This document shows, one piece after another, positions 8,017-16,515 of a DNA stretch of 39,122 bases. The notes under the pieces are model-generated. The model worked only from the letters and a program-made list of their open reading frames with translations, did not search any database and was not told the origin of the DNA. Both the position numbers and the translations under genes were made by a program. Source of the DNA: Comamonadaceae bacterium (GTDB lineage: Bacteria > Pseudomonadota > Gammaproteobacteria > Burkholderiales > Burkholderiaceae_C); the NCBI GenBank assembly GCA_027486495.1, contig JAIXOZ010000051.1, forward strand, positions 1 through 39,122, written 5' to 3'. How positions within the stretch are numbered: the first letter of the stretch is position 1; each line of letters opens with the position of its first letter.

Positions 8017-8913
8017 TCACTCCGCCTCGCGCACCCGCACAAAAGAGGCAAACCGAGGCAAGCCCGAAGGCGTGCGCTCGCGGTACCGGTAAGTGACCCA
8101 CGTCCCCACGGGCGGCGGGTTCAGGCGCAATGCATTGCTCAAACCCGAGCCCAAGGCAAATCTCTGACCCGAAGTCATTTGCACCAGCAAAGCCCCGGTC
8201 ATGCCCACCAAACGCCCCTTGCCCGGCTGGTGGCCCACCACCATGCCCTCTTCGTCCAATTCGGGTTTGAGCTTGAACAGCGCATCGGTGCGGCCAGCCT
8301 GCCACAGGGCATCGGCCCGGTGCAGCATCAAGCCCTCGCCGCCTTGGCGCACCGTGTCGAGCAACAAGGCTTCCAAAGTGCGGGCATCTTTCACCACGCG
8401 CTGCGCCACAGGAACCAACCAGGGCTGCTGCACTTGGGCCAACGTGGATTGCATCAAAGCCACACGCTCTGCAAACGGGGCCGCATGGCCAGGCATGTCG
8501 AAGACCAGGTACTTCACCGCCCGCCAGGCCTCATCGTCGGGCTCAGCCTGGCGCACCACACCCGAAAGCCGGTCAAACGTCCCGCGCCCCATCCACAACT
8601 CACCGTCGAGCGCCTCCCGGGGCAGTGCAGACAAAAACCAGCCGGGGGCAGCCATCACCCGACCACTGCGAAAGCGCAAGATCTGTCCATCCCAAACCGC
8701 CCGCACGCCGTCGAATTTTTCACTCACCCAAAAACCTTGTGGCGAACGCCCTGGGGGCCAGGTCATGGCCAACTGAACAGTGCTCGACTCCCTTGAGGAA
8801 AGAGGCCCCACCACCTGAGCCCAAAGGCTGGGGATCAGGCAAGGCGACACAAGCAGGGCCGACAAACTGGCGCGTCGGCTTGGGTTGGGGATGAATTTGA
8901 AAGGCTGGCGCAT
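8017..8913 (-). CDS. Small exported ATP-dependent DNA ligase (LigE-like)
   Basis: Minimal ATP-dependent DNA ligase with a nucleotidyltransferase and an OB domain, 298 residues. The nucleotidylated lysine is in SEKFDGVR (K66). Further motifs are LDGELWMGRG, VKYLVFDMPG, GGEGLMLHR and LFKLKPELDEEG. The N-terminus has two arginines, a hydrophobic stretch and an A-x-A-like end near residue 32 (LWAQ), consistent with export. LigE-type enzymes are known for such periplasmic signals. The ATG at 8913 follows a good GGAG site; the longer open frame upstream lacks support. Confidence 0.87.
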   Translation of the reverse strand: MRQPFKFIPNPSRRASLSALLVSPCLIPSLWAQVVGPLSSRESSTVQLAMTWPPGRSPQGFWVSEKFDGVRAVWDGQILRFRSGRVMAAPGWFLSALPREALDGELWMGRGTFDRLSGVVRQAEPDDEAWRAVKYLVFDMPGHAAPFAERVALMQSTLAQVQQPWLVPVAQRVVKDARTLEALLLDTVRQGGEGLMLHRADALWQAGRTDALFKLKPELDEEGMVVGHQPGKGRLVGMTGALLVQMTSGQRFALGSGLSNALRLNPPPVGTWVTYRYRERTPSGLPRFASFVRVREAE

Positions 8914-9044
8914 GAGCGGTCTCCCTGAGGACCCAAGGCCTCGAAGGTGCCTTGGCAGCACACAGAGATGGGTCTTTTGTTTTCAGGAAGTGATGATGCG
9001 GGGCTTTGCTGATCTGCGCAAGCCGCCTCGCATGGTCACCGCAC

Positions 9045-9602
9045 TCAGGCCATCAAACGCGAGCTCTTGGGCACATGCGCCATCAAAAACGCCATCTGGT
9101 CACTCAAGATACGGCGGTTTCGCAAGATGAAGTCTTCCCACAAACTGGGCACATAGGGGGTGTACAGCAAGGGCATATTGGCTTGTTCGGGGGTGCGGCT
9201 GCTTTTGCGGTGGTTGCAAGAGCGGCAAGCGGTCACCACGTTCATCCAGTGGTCTGGACCTTTTTGGCAAACGGGAACGATGTGCTCCCGTGTCAAAACC
9301 GATTCATGAAAACTGCAACCGCAATACGCGCACACATTGCGGTCCCGCGCAAACAACTTGGGGTTGGTCAAGCCCGAGCACAAATCAAAGGGATTGATGC
9401 GGGGCACACCGTGGGTACCGATGATGCTGTTGACGGCAATCACCGACTGTTGGCCCGTGATGGCGTTGTGCCCGCCATGGAAAACGGCCACTTGTTGACC
9501 CGCTTCCCAGCGAACCTCGCCCGCGGCGTAATGGGTCACCGCTTGCTCCAGCGTGATCCACGACTGGGGCAGCCCTTGGGCTGAGAGTTTCAAGACCTTC
9601 AC
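9045..9602 (-). CDS. HNH endonuclease family protein
   Basis: A 185-residue protein with a zinc-ribbon HNH nuclease domain: CAYCG, then TREHIVPVCQKG, WMNVVTACRSCNHRKSSRTP. The N-terminal half (VKVLKLSAQGLPQSWITLEQ) is a conserved companion region seen in Burkholderiales homologues. I chose the GTG at 9602 because AAGGAG lies six nt upstream; the open frame continues to 9638 but without a ribosome site. The physiological role of this widespread protein is not established. It diverges from ribF across a 184-nt gap with no clear regulatory motif and no FMN riboswitch. Confidence 0.85.
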   Translation of the reverse strand: MKVLKLSAQGLPQSWITLEQAVTHYAAGEVRWEAGQQVAVFHGGHNAITGQQSVIAVNSIIGTHGVPRINPFDLCSGLTNPKLFARDRNVCAYCGCSFHESVLTREHIVPVCQKGPDHWMNVVTACRSCNHRKSSRTPEQANMPLLYTPYVPSLWEDFILRNRRILSDQMAFLMAHVPKSSRLMA

Positions 9603-9786
9603 ACACAACTCCTTGGCACATATGCACAGCATGGACACGGAAATGGGACTGTCTCGTTCCGGTCAGGCCGGGCGGGGTGCCAAGGCGCTGATGGAGCGGG
9701 CTCAGTCACAATATACGCTTGGAATTTCTCAAAATCATGACAAGGGCCCAAAGTCCCAAGTCCAGCACACACATCGGCGCCAAAAC

Positions 9787-10824
9787 ATGAAGGTTTTTCG
9801 CGGTTTTCACCACCCAGATCTGGCCCCTGCTTGCGCTGTGACCATTGGCAACTTCGATGGCGTGCATCGGGGGCACCAGGCCATGCTGGCACTCCTGCGC
9901 AGCGAAGCCGCACACCGGGGCGTGCCCAGCTGCGTGATGACCTTCGAGCCCCACCCACGCGACTACTTTGCCAAGGCCCTGAACAAGCCCGAACTGGCCC
10001 CGGCACGCATCGCCACCTTGCGCGACAAGCTGCAAGAGCTGGAGCGCTGTGGCGTGGACCAGGTCGTGGTGCTGCCCTTTGACGCTCGGCTGGCCAGCCA
10101 GTCGCCCCAAGACTTCATCCAGCAAGTGCTGGTGCAGGGCCTGGGCGTTCGCTATGTGCTGGTGGGAGACGATTTCCGCTTTGGCACCCAACGCGCAGGC
10201 GACTACGCCATGCTCGACGCTACTGGGCAGAACTTGGGCTTTGACGTGGCCCGCATGAACAGCTACGAAGTGCGCGGCCTGCGCGTGTCCAGCTCGGCCG
10301 TGCGCGCTGCGCTGGCCAAAGGAGACCTGCCAGCGGTGCAAGCCCTGCTGGGCCGCCCCTACAGCATCAGCGGCCATGTGGTGCACGGCCGCAAGCTCGG
10401 GCGCGAGTTGGCGGCGACAGCGCAAGGCGCAGGCGATGGCTTTCGCACCCTGAATCTGCGCTTTTCGCACTGGAAGCCCGCTGCCAGCGGCATCTTTGTG
10501 GTGCAGGTGCATGGTCTGGCCGATCAGCCCTTGCGCGGCGTCGCCAACTTGGGCATTCGCCCCTCGCTGGACCCGAATGACGTCAACGGCGGGCGCGTGC
10601 TGCTGGAGACCCACGCCTTCGACTGGCCCAAGCATCTGGGGGCCGAGGGGGGCTACGGTAAAATCATCCGCGTGGATCTGCTGCACAAACTACACGACGA
10701 GCTCAAGTACGACGGTCTGGACGCCCTGACAAAGGGCATTGCCAAAGACTGCGACGACGCTCAGGCGTGGTTTGCCTCCCGCCATGGTGAAACCAGCCGC
10801 CAAACCACCCGCGATCGAATTTGA
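9787..10824 (+). CDS. ribF: Bifunctional riboflavin kinase / FAD synthetase
   Basis: Makes FMN and FAD from riboflavin; 345 residues. The N-terminal FAD synthetase nucleotidyltransferase has TIGNFDGVHRGH, FEPHPRDYF and VGDDFRFG. A SSSAVR segment precedes the C-terminal kinase domain. The kinase domain's usual GRxLGFPT-N block is altered: GRKLGREL is followed by about nine extra residues (AATAQGAGD) and GFRTLN instead of GFPTLN. The downstream GVANLGIRPS and the Glu of LLETHAFD are intact, so activity is still expected. It heads the conserved ribF-ileS-lspA order. Confidence 0.94.
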   Translation: MKVFRGFHHPDLAPACAVTIGNFDGVHRGHQAMLALLRSEAAHRGVPSCVMTFEPHPRDYFAKALNKPELAPARIATLRDKLQELERCGVDQVVVLPFDARLASQSPQDFIQQVLVQGLGVRYVLVGDDFRFGTQRAGDYAMLDATGQNLGFDVARMNSYEVRGLRVSSSAVRAALAKGDLPAVQALLGRPYSISGHVVHGRKLGRELAATAQGAGDGFRTLNLRFSHWKPAASGIFVVQVHGLADQPLRGVANLGIRPSLDPNDVNGGRVLLETHAFDWPKHLGAEGGYGKIIRVDLLHKLHDELKYDGLDALTKGIAKDCDDAQAWFASRHGETSRQTTRDRI

Positions 10825-10845
10825 AGCTCCGGCCCTCGTTTGCTG

Positions 10846-10939
10846 CCCTTCGACAGGCTCAGGGCGAACGAAAAAACGGCCCACCTCTATCCCCTATCTC
10901 TCCGAACGGCCCGCCGCTCGGGCTGAGCTTGTCGAAGCC
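10846..10939. repeat. REP-like inverted repeat pair
   Basis: Left arm 10846-10870 (CCTTCGACAGGCTCAGGGCG part) and right arm 10915-10939 are inverted and match at 19 of 25 positions. The arms belong to the TTCGACAAGCTCAG type of intergenic repeat common in proteobacterial genomes. The pair fills the ribF-ileS gap and could fold into a large hairpin. Confidence 0.65.
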
Positions 10940-10957
10940 CTCTCGACTTGACGCACC

Positions 10958-13837
10958 ATGACCGACACAACCCAGAACATCGACACCCGCATCAACATGA
11001 TGGACACCCCGTTCCCGATGCGCGGCGACCTGCCCAAGCGCGAGCCGGGCTGGGTCAAAGACTGGAACGAAGGCGGCCTTTATAAAAAGCTGCGTGCCGC
11101 CCGCCAGGGTGCGCCGTTGTTCGTGTTGCACGACGGCCCGCCCTACGCCAACGGCAAGCTGCACATCGGCCATGCGCTCAACAAAGTGCTCAAAGACATG
11201 ATCGTCAAGTCCAAGCAATTGGCCGGCTTTGACGCGCAATACATCCCCGGCTGGGACTGCCACGGCCTGCCGATCGAAAACGCGATTGAAAAATTGCACG
11301 GCCGCAACCTGAGCCGCGACGACATGCAGGCCAAGAGCCGCGCCTTTGCCACCGAGCAAATCAACCAGCAGCGCGAAGACTTCAAGCGCCTGGGCGTGCT
11401 GGGCGACTGGGAGCGCCCTTACCGCACCATGGACTTCGCCAACGAAGCCGGTGAGATCCGCGCCTTCAAGCGCGTGATCGAGCGCGGTTTTGTTTACCGT
11501 GGCCTCAAGCCCGTGTACTGGTGCTTTGACTGCGGCTCGTCCTTGGCCGAATTTGAGATCGAATACGCCGACAAAAAGAGCGACACGCTGGACGTGGCTT
11601 TTGAGGCCGACAACAATGCCGCCCTCGCCGCCGCCTTTGGCCTGCCCAAGCTGCCTGGTGAAGATAACAAAAAAGCCTTCGCTGTCATCTGGACCACCAC
11701 CGCCTGGACCATCCCTGCCAACCAAGCCCTGAACGCCCACCCCGAGCTGGAATACGCGCTGGTGGACACGCCCCGTGGCGTGCTGCTGCTGGCCGCCAGC
11801 CTGGTCGAGAAATGCCTGGAGCGCTACAAGCTCGAGGGCTCTGTGATTGCCACCGCTGTGGGCGAGAAGCTGCGCGGCCTGGTGTTCCGTCACCCGCTGC
11901 ACGACACCGTGAGCGCTGACGAAGGCGGCCCATACAGCTACCGCCGCAAATCGCCCCTGTACCTGGCCGAGTACGTGACCGCCACCGACGGCACCGGCCT
12001 CGTGCACTCGTCGCCCGCCTACGGTGTGGACGACTTCAACTCCTGCGTGGCCAACGGCTTGGCCTACGACGACATCCTCAACCCCGTGCAAGGCAACGGC
12101 GTGTACGCCCCCGAACTGCCCTTCTTCGGCGGCCAGCACATCTGGAAAGCCTGCGCACGCGTGATCGAGGTGCTGGGCCAAAGCGACCGCCTGATGGCCA
12201 CGGTGGAAATCACCCACAGCTACCCGCACTGCTGGCGTCACAAAACACCCGTCATCTACCGTGCTGCGGCCCAATGGTTTGTGCGCATGGACGAGGGCGA
12301 GGGCGTGTTCACAAACGACAAGGCGCCCAAGACCCTGCGCCAGCTGGCACTCGATGCGATTGAAGAGACCAGCTTCTACCCCGAAAACGGCAAAACCCGC
12401 CTGCGCGACATGATCGCCAACCGGCCCGACTGGTGCATCTCACGCCAGCGCAGCTGGGGCGTGCCCGTGCCTTTCTTCCTGCACAAGGACAGCGGGGAAC
12501 TGCACCCGCGCACCATGGAAATCCTGGACCAGGCGGCAAGCATCGTCGAAAAAGGCGGCATCGAAGCCTGGAGCCGGGTGACGGTGGAAGAGATTTTGGG
12601 TGCGGCCGACGCCCCCAGCTACACCAAGAGCACCGACATTCTGGAAGTCTGGTTCGACTCCGGCTCCACCTTCCAGCATGTGCTGCGTACCAGCCACAAA
12701 GACGCTTACGGCGTGGCACCCTTCCACGCCCAAGGCCCTGAAGCCGACTTGTATCTGGAAGGCCACGACCAACACCGCGGCTGGTTCCACAGCTCGCTGC
12801 TGTTGGGCTGCGCCCTGTACGACCGCGCGCCCTACAAGGGCCTGCTGACCCACGGCTTTGCCACCGACGGCCAAGGCCGCAAGATGAGCAAGTCGCTGGG
12901 CAACACGGTGGACCCGCAAACCATCACCTCCAAAATGGGCGCAGAAATCGTGCGCCTGTGGGTGGCCAGCACCGACTATTCGGGCGATCTGAACATCGAC
13001 GACAAAATCTTGGCTCGTGTGGTGGACTCGTACCGCCGCATCCGCAACACACTGCGCTTCTTGATGGCCAACGTGAGCGACTTTGACCCGGCGACAGACA
13101 CTGTGCCCGACGACCAGCTGCTGGAAATCGACCGCTTTGCGCTGGCCCGCGCCGCGCAACTGCAAGCCGACATCCGAGCCCACTTTGATGTCTACGAGTT
13201 CCACCCTGTTGTCAGCAAGCTGCAGATTTATTGCTCAGAAGACCTGGGCGCGTTTTATCTGGACGTGCTCAAGGACCGCCTGTACACCACCGCCCCCAAG
13301 TCCCTGGCCCGCCGCAGCGCGCAAACCGCTTTGTGGCGCATCACCCATGGCATGCTGCGCTGGATGGCGCCGTTCTTGTCGTTCACGGCCGAAGAGGCCT
13401 GGGGCACTTTCGGCACATCGGAGTCCATCTTCCTGGAAACTTTCAGCGACTTTGGCACGACCGATGAGCATTTGCTGGCCAAGTGGGGCCGCATCCGCGA
13501 AATCCGCGATCTGGCCAACAAAGACATCGAAAACCTGCGTGCTGCAGGCCAAGTGGGTGCATCCTTGCAAGCCGAAATCACTTTGACCGCACCGGCTGCT
13601 GACCACGCCTTGCTGGCCAGCCTGGGCACAGACATCAAGTTCGTGTTCATCACCTCCAAAGTGACGCTCCAAGCAGGCGAGGCCCTGGCCGTGCAAGTAA
13701 GCCCCAGCCAAGCCACCAAATGCGAGCGCTGCTGGCACTACGCGGACGACGTGGGCCACGACGCTGAACACCCCACGATTTGCGGTCGCTGCGTGAGCAA
13801 CCTCCATGGCACTGGCGAAGCCCGCCTCGTTGCCTGA
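10958..13837 (+). CDS. ileS: Isoleucyl-tRNA synthetase
   Basis: Class I aminoacyl-tRNA synthetase charging tRNA-Ile, 959 residues. HIGH is at residues 69-72 within [18 protein letters not shown]. The CP1 editing domain includes [11 protein letters not shown] and [17 protein letters not shown] is at residues 642-646, and the C-terminal zinc finger has CERCWHY and CGRC. Length is normal. The ATG at 10958 has no strong ribosome site; the internal Met at residue 14 is a less likely alternative. A large antisense open frame within this gene is a codon-bias artefact. Confidence 0.97.
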   Translation: MTDTTQNIDTRINMMDTPFPMRGDLPKREPGWVKDWNEGGLYKKLRAARQGAPLFVLHDGPPYANGKLHIGHALNKVLKDMIVKSKQLAGFDAQYIPGWDCHGLPIENAIEKLHGRNLSRDDMQAKSRAFATEQINQQREDFKRLGVLGDWERPYRTMDFANEAGEIRAFKRVIERGFVYRGLKPVYWCFDCGSSLAEFEIEYADKKSDTLDVAFEADNNAALAAAFGLPKLPGEDNKKAFAVIWTTTAWTIPANQALNAHPELEYALVDTPRGVLLLAASLVEKCLERYKLEGSVIATAVGEKLRGLVFRHPLHDTVSADEGGPYSYRRKSPLYLAEYVTATDGTGLVHSSPAYGVDDFNSCVANGLAYDDILNPVQGNGVYAPELPFFGGQHIWKACARVIEVLGQSDRLMATVEITHSYPHCWRHKTPVIYRAAAQWFVRMDEGEGVFTNDKAPKTLRQLALDAIEETSFYPENGKTRLRDMIANRPDWCISRQRSWGVPVPFFLHKDSGELHPRTMEILDQAASIVEKGGIEAWSRVTVEEILGAADAPSYTKSTDILEVWFDSGSTFQHVLRTSHKDAYGVAPFHAQGPEADLYLEGHDQHRGWFHSSLLLGCALYDRAPYKGLLTHGFATDGQGRKMSKSLGNTVDPQTITSKMGAEIVRLWVASTDYSGDLNIDDKILARVVDSYRRIRNTLRFLMANVSDFDPATDTVPDDQLLEIDRFALARAAQLQADIRAHFDVYEFHPVVSKLQIYCSEDLGAFYLDVLKDRLYTTAPKSLARRSAQTALWRITHGMLRWMAPFLSFTAEEAWGTFGTSESIFLETFSDFGTTDEHLLAKWGRIREIRDLANKDIENLRAAGQVGASLQAEITLTAPAADHALLASLGTDIKFVFITSKVTLQAGEALAVQVSPSQATKCERCWHYADDVGHDAEHPTICGRCVSNLHGTGEARLVA

Positions 13838-13868
13838 ACATCACTTATCCAAAAGACAAGGCAAGCAC

Positions 13869-14384
13869 ATGGCCAGTTCCAAAAAATTCGGCAAAGGCGG
13901 CTCTGGCCAAAGCTCCAGTTTGGCGCTTTGGTTGGGCATCGCCTTGCTGGTACTTTTGCTCGACCAGTTCACCAAGGTGTTGGTGCTGGGTGCTTTTCAG
14001 CTGGGTGACAGCACGCCGATAACCTCGTTTTTTAACCTGGTGCGTGTGCACAACCATGGCGCAGCTTTTTCGTTTCTGGCCGGTGCGGGCGGCTGGCAGC
14101 GCTGGTTTTTCACGGGCATCGGGGTGGCCGCGGCCATCTTCATGGTCTGGATGCTGCGCTCGCACCCTGGTCAAAAACTCTTCAGCCTGGCCATCTCGCT
14201 CATCTTGGGCGGCGCCATTGGCAACGTGATTGACCGCCTGCTGCATGGCTACGTGGTTGATTTTCTGGACTTTTACTGGGGCACTTGGCACTTCCCAGCC
14301 TTCAACCTGGCCGATGCTGGCATCAGCGTCGGCGCAGCCCTGCTGATTCTGGACGAAATCCTGCGCGTGCGTCGCGGTCGTTGA
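13869..14384 (+). CDS. lspA: Lipoprotein signal peptidase (signal peptidase II)
   Basis: Inner-membrane aspartyl protease that cleaves prolipoprotein signal peptides; 171 residues. Four hydrophobic segments are visible (about 18-41, 79-95, 104-121 and 148-165). Catalytic aspartates are D122 in GNVIDRL and D149 in FNLADAG. The conserved NxGAAFSF block is at 62-69. The ATG at 13869 follows AAGG; the frame is open into ileS, but those residues lack family similarity. It is the last recognisable gene of the core block. Confidence 0.95.
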   Translation: MASSKKFGKGGSGQSSSLALWLGIALLVLLLDQFTKVLVLGAFQLGDSTPITSFFNLVRVHNHGAAFSFLAGAGGWQRWFFTGIGVAAAIFMVWMLRSHPGQKLFSLAISLILGGAIGNVIDRLLHGYVVDFLDFYWGTWHFPAFNLADAGISVGAALLILDEILRVRRGR

Positions 14385-14579
14385 CCAGGCCTTGCTGGCT
14401 TCGGTCAATGACCCCATGGACAGCCCTGCACTTGACCTCACGCCTTTTGCCAAGCATCGGCCTTGCAGCAAGCAAGCGGCTGTGCATGCGGCAGTCGGTG
14501 CGCTGGAATTAACACAAAGGCACATCAGCCTTGCTTGCCGCCTTGCCCTCTTGAGCTCGCCAAGGCCGAGTGAGATCAG
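14385..14579. other. Intergenic stretch after lspA, nothing recognised
   Basis: There is no convincing gene, terminator or repeat between lspA and the istA remnant. A 70-codon open frame on the plus strand (14392-14604) has no recognisable similarity. The usual downstream neighbours of lspA, such as ispH, are absent, which suggests rearrangement here. Confidence 0.4.
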
Positions 14580-14900
14580 TCAATCGGCTGTAGCCGCCCC
14601 ATAGCCCAGCACCTGCAACTGCAACTGGGTCAATAACGCCCGCGCACCGCGCAGGTCATGTTTGGGACGGTGTGCGTCGGCCTTGAGCGCCCGCACCAAC
14701 GCCCCCTCAAACCCTCTGAGCTTGGTGAATCCGTTTTTCTTTTGAATTTGGGAGCTTGGTCGCCAGAGGCGTTGAGCCATTTTTTGACCGTGTTGCCCGA
14801 CAGCCCAGTGCGCTTGGCAATCTCCCTGTTGGAGAGTTGCTCGCACAACTTCATGCGCCTGACCTTGCCTATCCTTTACTTGGTGATCACCTTCTTGCGC
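14580..14900 (-). pseudogene. istA: IS21-family transposase istA, 5' fragment with stop and frameshift
   Basis: Minus-strand translation gives KVITK, a stop, RIGKVRRMKLCEQLSN, REIAKRTGLSGNTVKKWL, the N-terminal helix-turn-helix of IstA. A shift to another frame then continues FEGALVRALKADAHRPKHD with ARALLTQLQLQVLGY, also typical of IstA. Only about 110 codons remain, and the in-frame TAA plus the frameshift make it inactive. No istB is present. An 18-nt end-like sequence lies upstream at 14941-14958. Confidence 0.75.
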
Positions 14901-14940
14901 TACTGCTGAAATATTCACCAGAGCAGCTGAACACCCCCCT

Positions 14941-14958
14941 GGTCAGCTTTCGGTCGGC
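14941..14958 (-). repeat. IS21-type terminal sequence remnant
   Basis: GGTCAGCTTTCGGTCGGC matches the right arm of the palindrome at 15704-15721 with one mismatch. It is upstream of the istA fragment and oriented as expected for the end next to istA. IS21 elements often carry several copies of their terminal sequence. Confidence 0.6.
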
Positions 14959-15206
14959 CTTAATAAGCCGAAGCCCAAACGCGCCGGTTCATCAGTGCTG
15001 ATTTGATCGCTGCGGGTCTGGCGCCGTTCAATCCGATGCGGCCCATGTGCACATGATGAAGTTGTAGCAAAAACTCCAACGCGCAATGAGTTATTTTCAG
15101 GACAGCCGCGTTCGTTATGTAGCTTAAAACTTCACAGGGCCGGATCAATAGTCCCAATGACGCCAAAGGCGAATGATCACCACTTCTAGGGCTGCTACGG
15201 CACAGA

Positions 15207-15668
15207 TCAAACCGTTTGATTTAAACGGTGTTTGATGTTTGACATTTGCCGGCCCTTGACCTTGTCAAGACCCAAAATCAAAGCAGCAGGGCTCGAAAAA
15301 AGGGCGACATGCTCCAAAAACTGCAACCTATTGTGGGGCAGCAGCAAACGTTCGGCGGCAATCGGTTGTGTGGGCGCCCATTCAAGTGACAAGGCTTGGG
15401 TCAAGCTCACTTGGGTCCTGAGCAGCGTGCTGGCCAAAATATCAGCCTCTTGGACCAAAACCGCCAAACAATCGCGCTGTCCGAGGTCAAAAGTGCGGGT
15501 CCGAACCTCTGAATGAAATGCCTTGACCCGAGTTGGATCGGTGGCCAATATGCAGTGTGACAAGACATCTCGGTCATCCGGGTAAAGCCCAGCAGATTGC
15601 ATCAAGGGCTGCAAATCAGCCACGGCACGGGTTTCGAACTCAGAAGGCGTCGCGTTGGAGCCCCCAGG
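15207..15668 (-). pseudogene. Truncated gene of unknown function (C-terminal part)
   Basis: A continuous minus-strand frame encodes about 154 residues from SNATPSEFETRAVADLQPL to HRLNQTV. It contains DVLSHCILATDPTRV and LAVLVQEADILASTLL, faintly recalling helical HD-type phosphohydrolases, but I cannot assign a family. No credible start exists: upstream the frame runs directly into the 57-bp palindrome and then the tRNA fragment. The palindrome may therefore have cut the gene. The 14959-15206 stretch downstream holds no recognised feature. Confidence 0.4.
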
Positions 15669-15671
15669 GTG

Positions 15672-15728
15672 TGTTGCCGCCGACCGAAAACTGACCCCCA
15701 GATGGTCAGTTTTCGGTCGGCGGCAACA
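15672..15728. mobile_element. 57-bp perfect palindrome, MITE-like IS21-end pair
   Basis: A 25-bp arm starting TGTTGCCGCCGACCG (15672-15696) is repeated in perfect inverted form at 15704-15728 around a 7-nt loop. The outer ends are TG and CA, as in IS21-family elements. The arm matches the terminal-like sequence beside the istA remnant (14941-14958) at 17 of 18 positions. It looks like two IS ends with the whole interior missing. No target-site duplication is evident. Confidence 0.7.
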
Positions 15729-15793
15729 AAAACCTAAGACATGTGTGAAGAAAACCCTAAATGGCGTTGATTTGGAAGAGGAAATTCCAAAAG

Positions 15794-15838
15794 TGGTGGG
15801 CGATAGAAGTTTCGAACTTCTGACCCCTGCAGTGTGAA
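15794..15838 (-). other. 3' portion of tRNA-Val(CAC), probable att site
   Basis: Read on the minus strand this is an exact tRNA 3' part: anticodon loop TTCACAC (15838-15832), stem strand TGCAG, variable loop GGGTC, T arm AGAAG-TTCGAAA-CTTCT with five perfect pairs, acceptor strand ATCGCCC, discriminator A and encoded CCA (15796-15794). The 5' half is missing: sequence beyond 15838 cannot pair with TGCAG. Such fragments are left when an integrase recombines at a tRNA gene. The CCA end faces the core genes, placing the element at higher coordinates. Confidence 0.8.
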
Positions 15839-15982
15839 AACGCCAACATTTCACCATTTTCCTGTTTAAAAACAATAGCTTAGCTTTTTTACAGGGGGTC
15901 AAAGTAGTATAGTTGTAGTATACCCATATAATTACAAAGTGATATTTTAAAAGTCACTTTGTGACGCCAGATGTAAACCAGT

Positions 15983-16213
15983 GTCATTTCTTTTTACGGT
16001 GCGACTTTTTTAAGCACTTGCTGAAGGTCCATTGTGGCCCAGAGATGGCTCAATGTATATGGAGTTTTGGTTCGCACTGGCCAATGTATATAAAGTTTTG
16101 TTGGCGACCATTGAGCACCCTCTTCCACTAAGTGGGGCGCCGCACAATGGCGTCTGGATTCTGCGCAGCTGATAGCAAGCGTCATTTCTTTTTACGCTGC
16201 AACTTTTTCAAGC
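15983..16213 (+). repeat. 33-nt direct repeat pair
   Basis: 15983-16015 and 16181-16213 match at 30 of 33 positions; both begin GTCATTTCTTTTTACG and end AAGC. They are 198 nt apart, start to start, and bracket the shorter CAATGTATAT repeats. Confidence 0.7.
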
Positions 16214-16269
16214 TACAACTTTTTATCTGACCATCTGCAAAGCTATCGCTCAAAGTGTATGAAGTTTGG
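16051..16269 (+). repeat. 19-nt direct repeats, three copies
   Basis: CAATGTATATGGAGTTTTG at 16051-16069 and CAATGTATATAAAGTTTTG at 16082-16100 match at 17 of 19. A weaker third copy at 16251-16269 matches the first at 15 of 19. The first two are 31 nt apart, about three helical turns. Confidence 0.55.
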
Positions 16270-16515
16270 GATTTGAACCGCGCACTCCCCCCGCCTTGGA
16301 AACCTTGAAAGACTAGCGTCAATCGCCCCAAATTTTGAGGCGGCTCACACCTGTTGAAACTGTTGGCAATTTGGCCAAGGGCAATGCATTCTGTTGGGTC
16401 AGTTGGCGTCCAATCATCAGTCTGGAAAAGCACAATCGGGACTAAGCCGTCAATCTGAAAAAATCATGGTTGGCAGAAACAATCTTGATCTAAAAGTAGA
16501 GCATTGAATCAATTT

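Larger units (their letters stand above)
15840..16515. other. AT-rich gene-free region with many repeats
   Basis: No credible gene lies between the tRNA fragment and the IclR gene. The region has an 8-nt direct repeat GTAGTATA separated by GTT (about 15906-15924). A 9-bp inverted repeat ACAAAGTGA/TCACTTTGT lies at 15934-15942 and 15954-15962. Two longer direct-repeat families are listed separately. Density and position beside an att-like sequence suggest integrase or recombination arm sites, as inference. Confidence 0.5.

Noticed and set aside
9603..9786. FMN riboswitch upstream of ribF
   Set aside because: No RFN-type conserved blocks are visible in the HNH-ribF gap.
10859..12274. 471-codon minus-strand open frame opposite ileS
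   Set aside because: It is antisense to an unambiguous ileS, rich in low-complexity Val/Gly/His runs, and lacks any family motif; an artefact of GC-biased codon use.
16262..16320. T-arm-like GGTTCAAATCC on the minus strand, possible second tRNA remnant
   Set aside because: The flanking bases do not form a T stem or an acceptor stem, unlike the fragment at 15794-15838.
16182..16433. 83-codon minus-strand open frame in the repeat-rich region
   Set aside because: It includes one of the 33-nt direct repeats, has no ribosome site or similarity, and a lysine-rich N-distal tail from AT-rich DNA.
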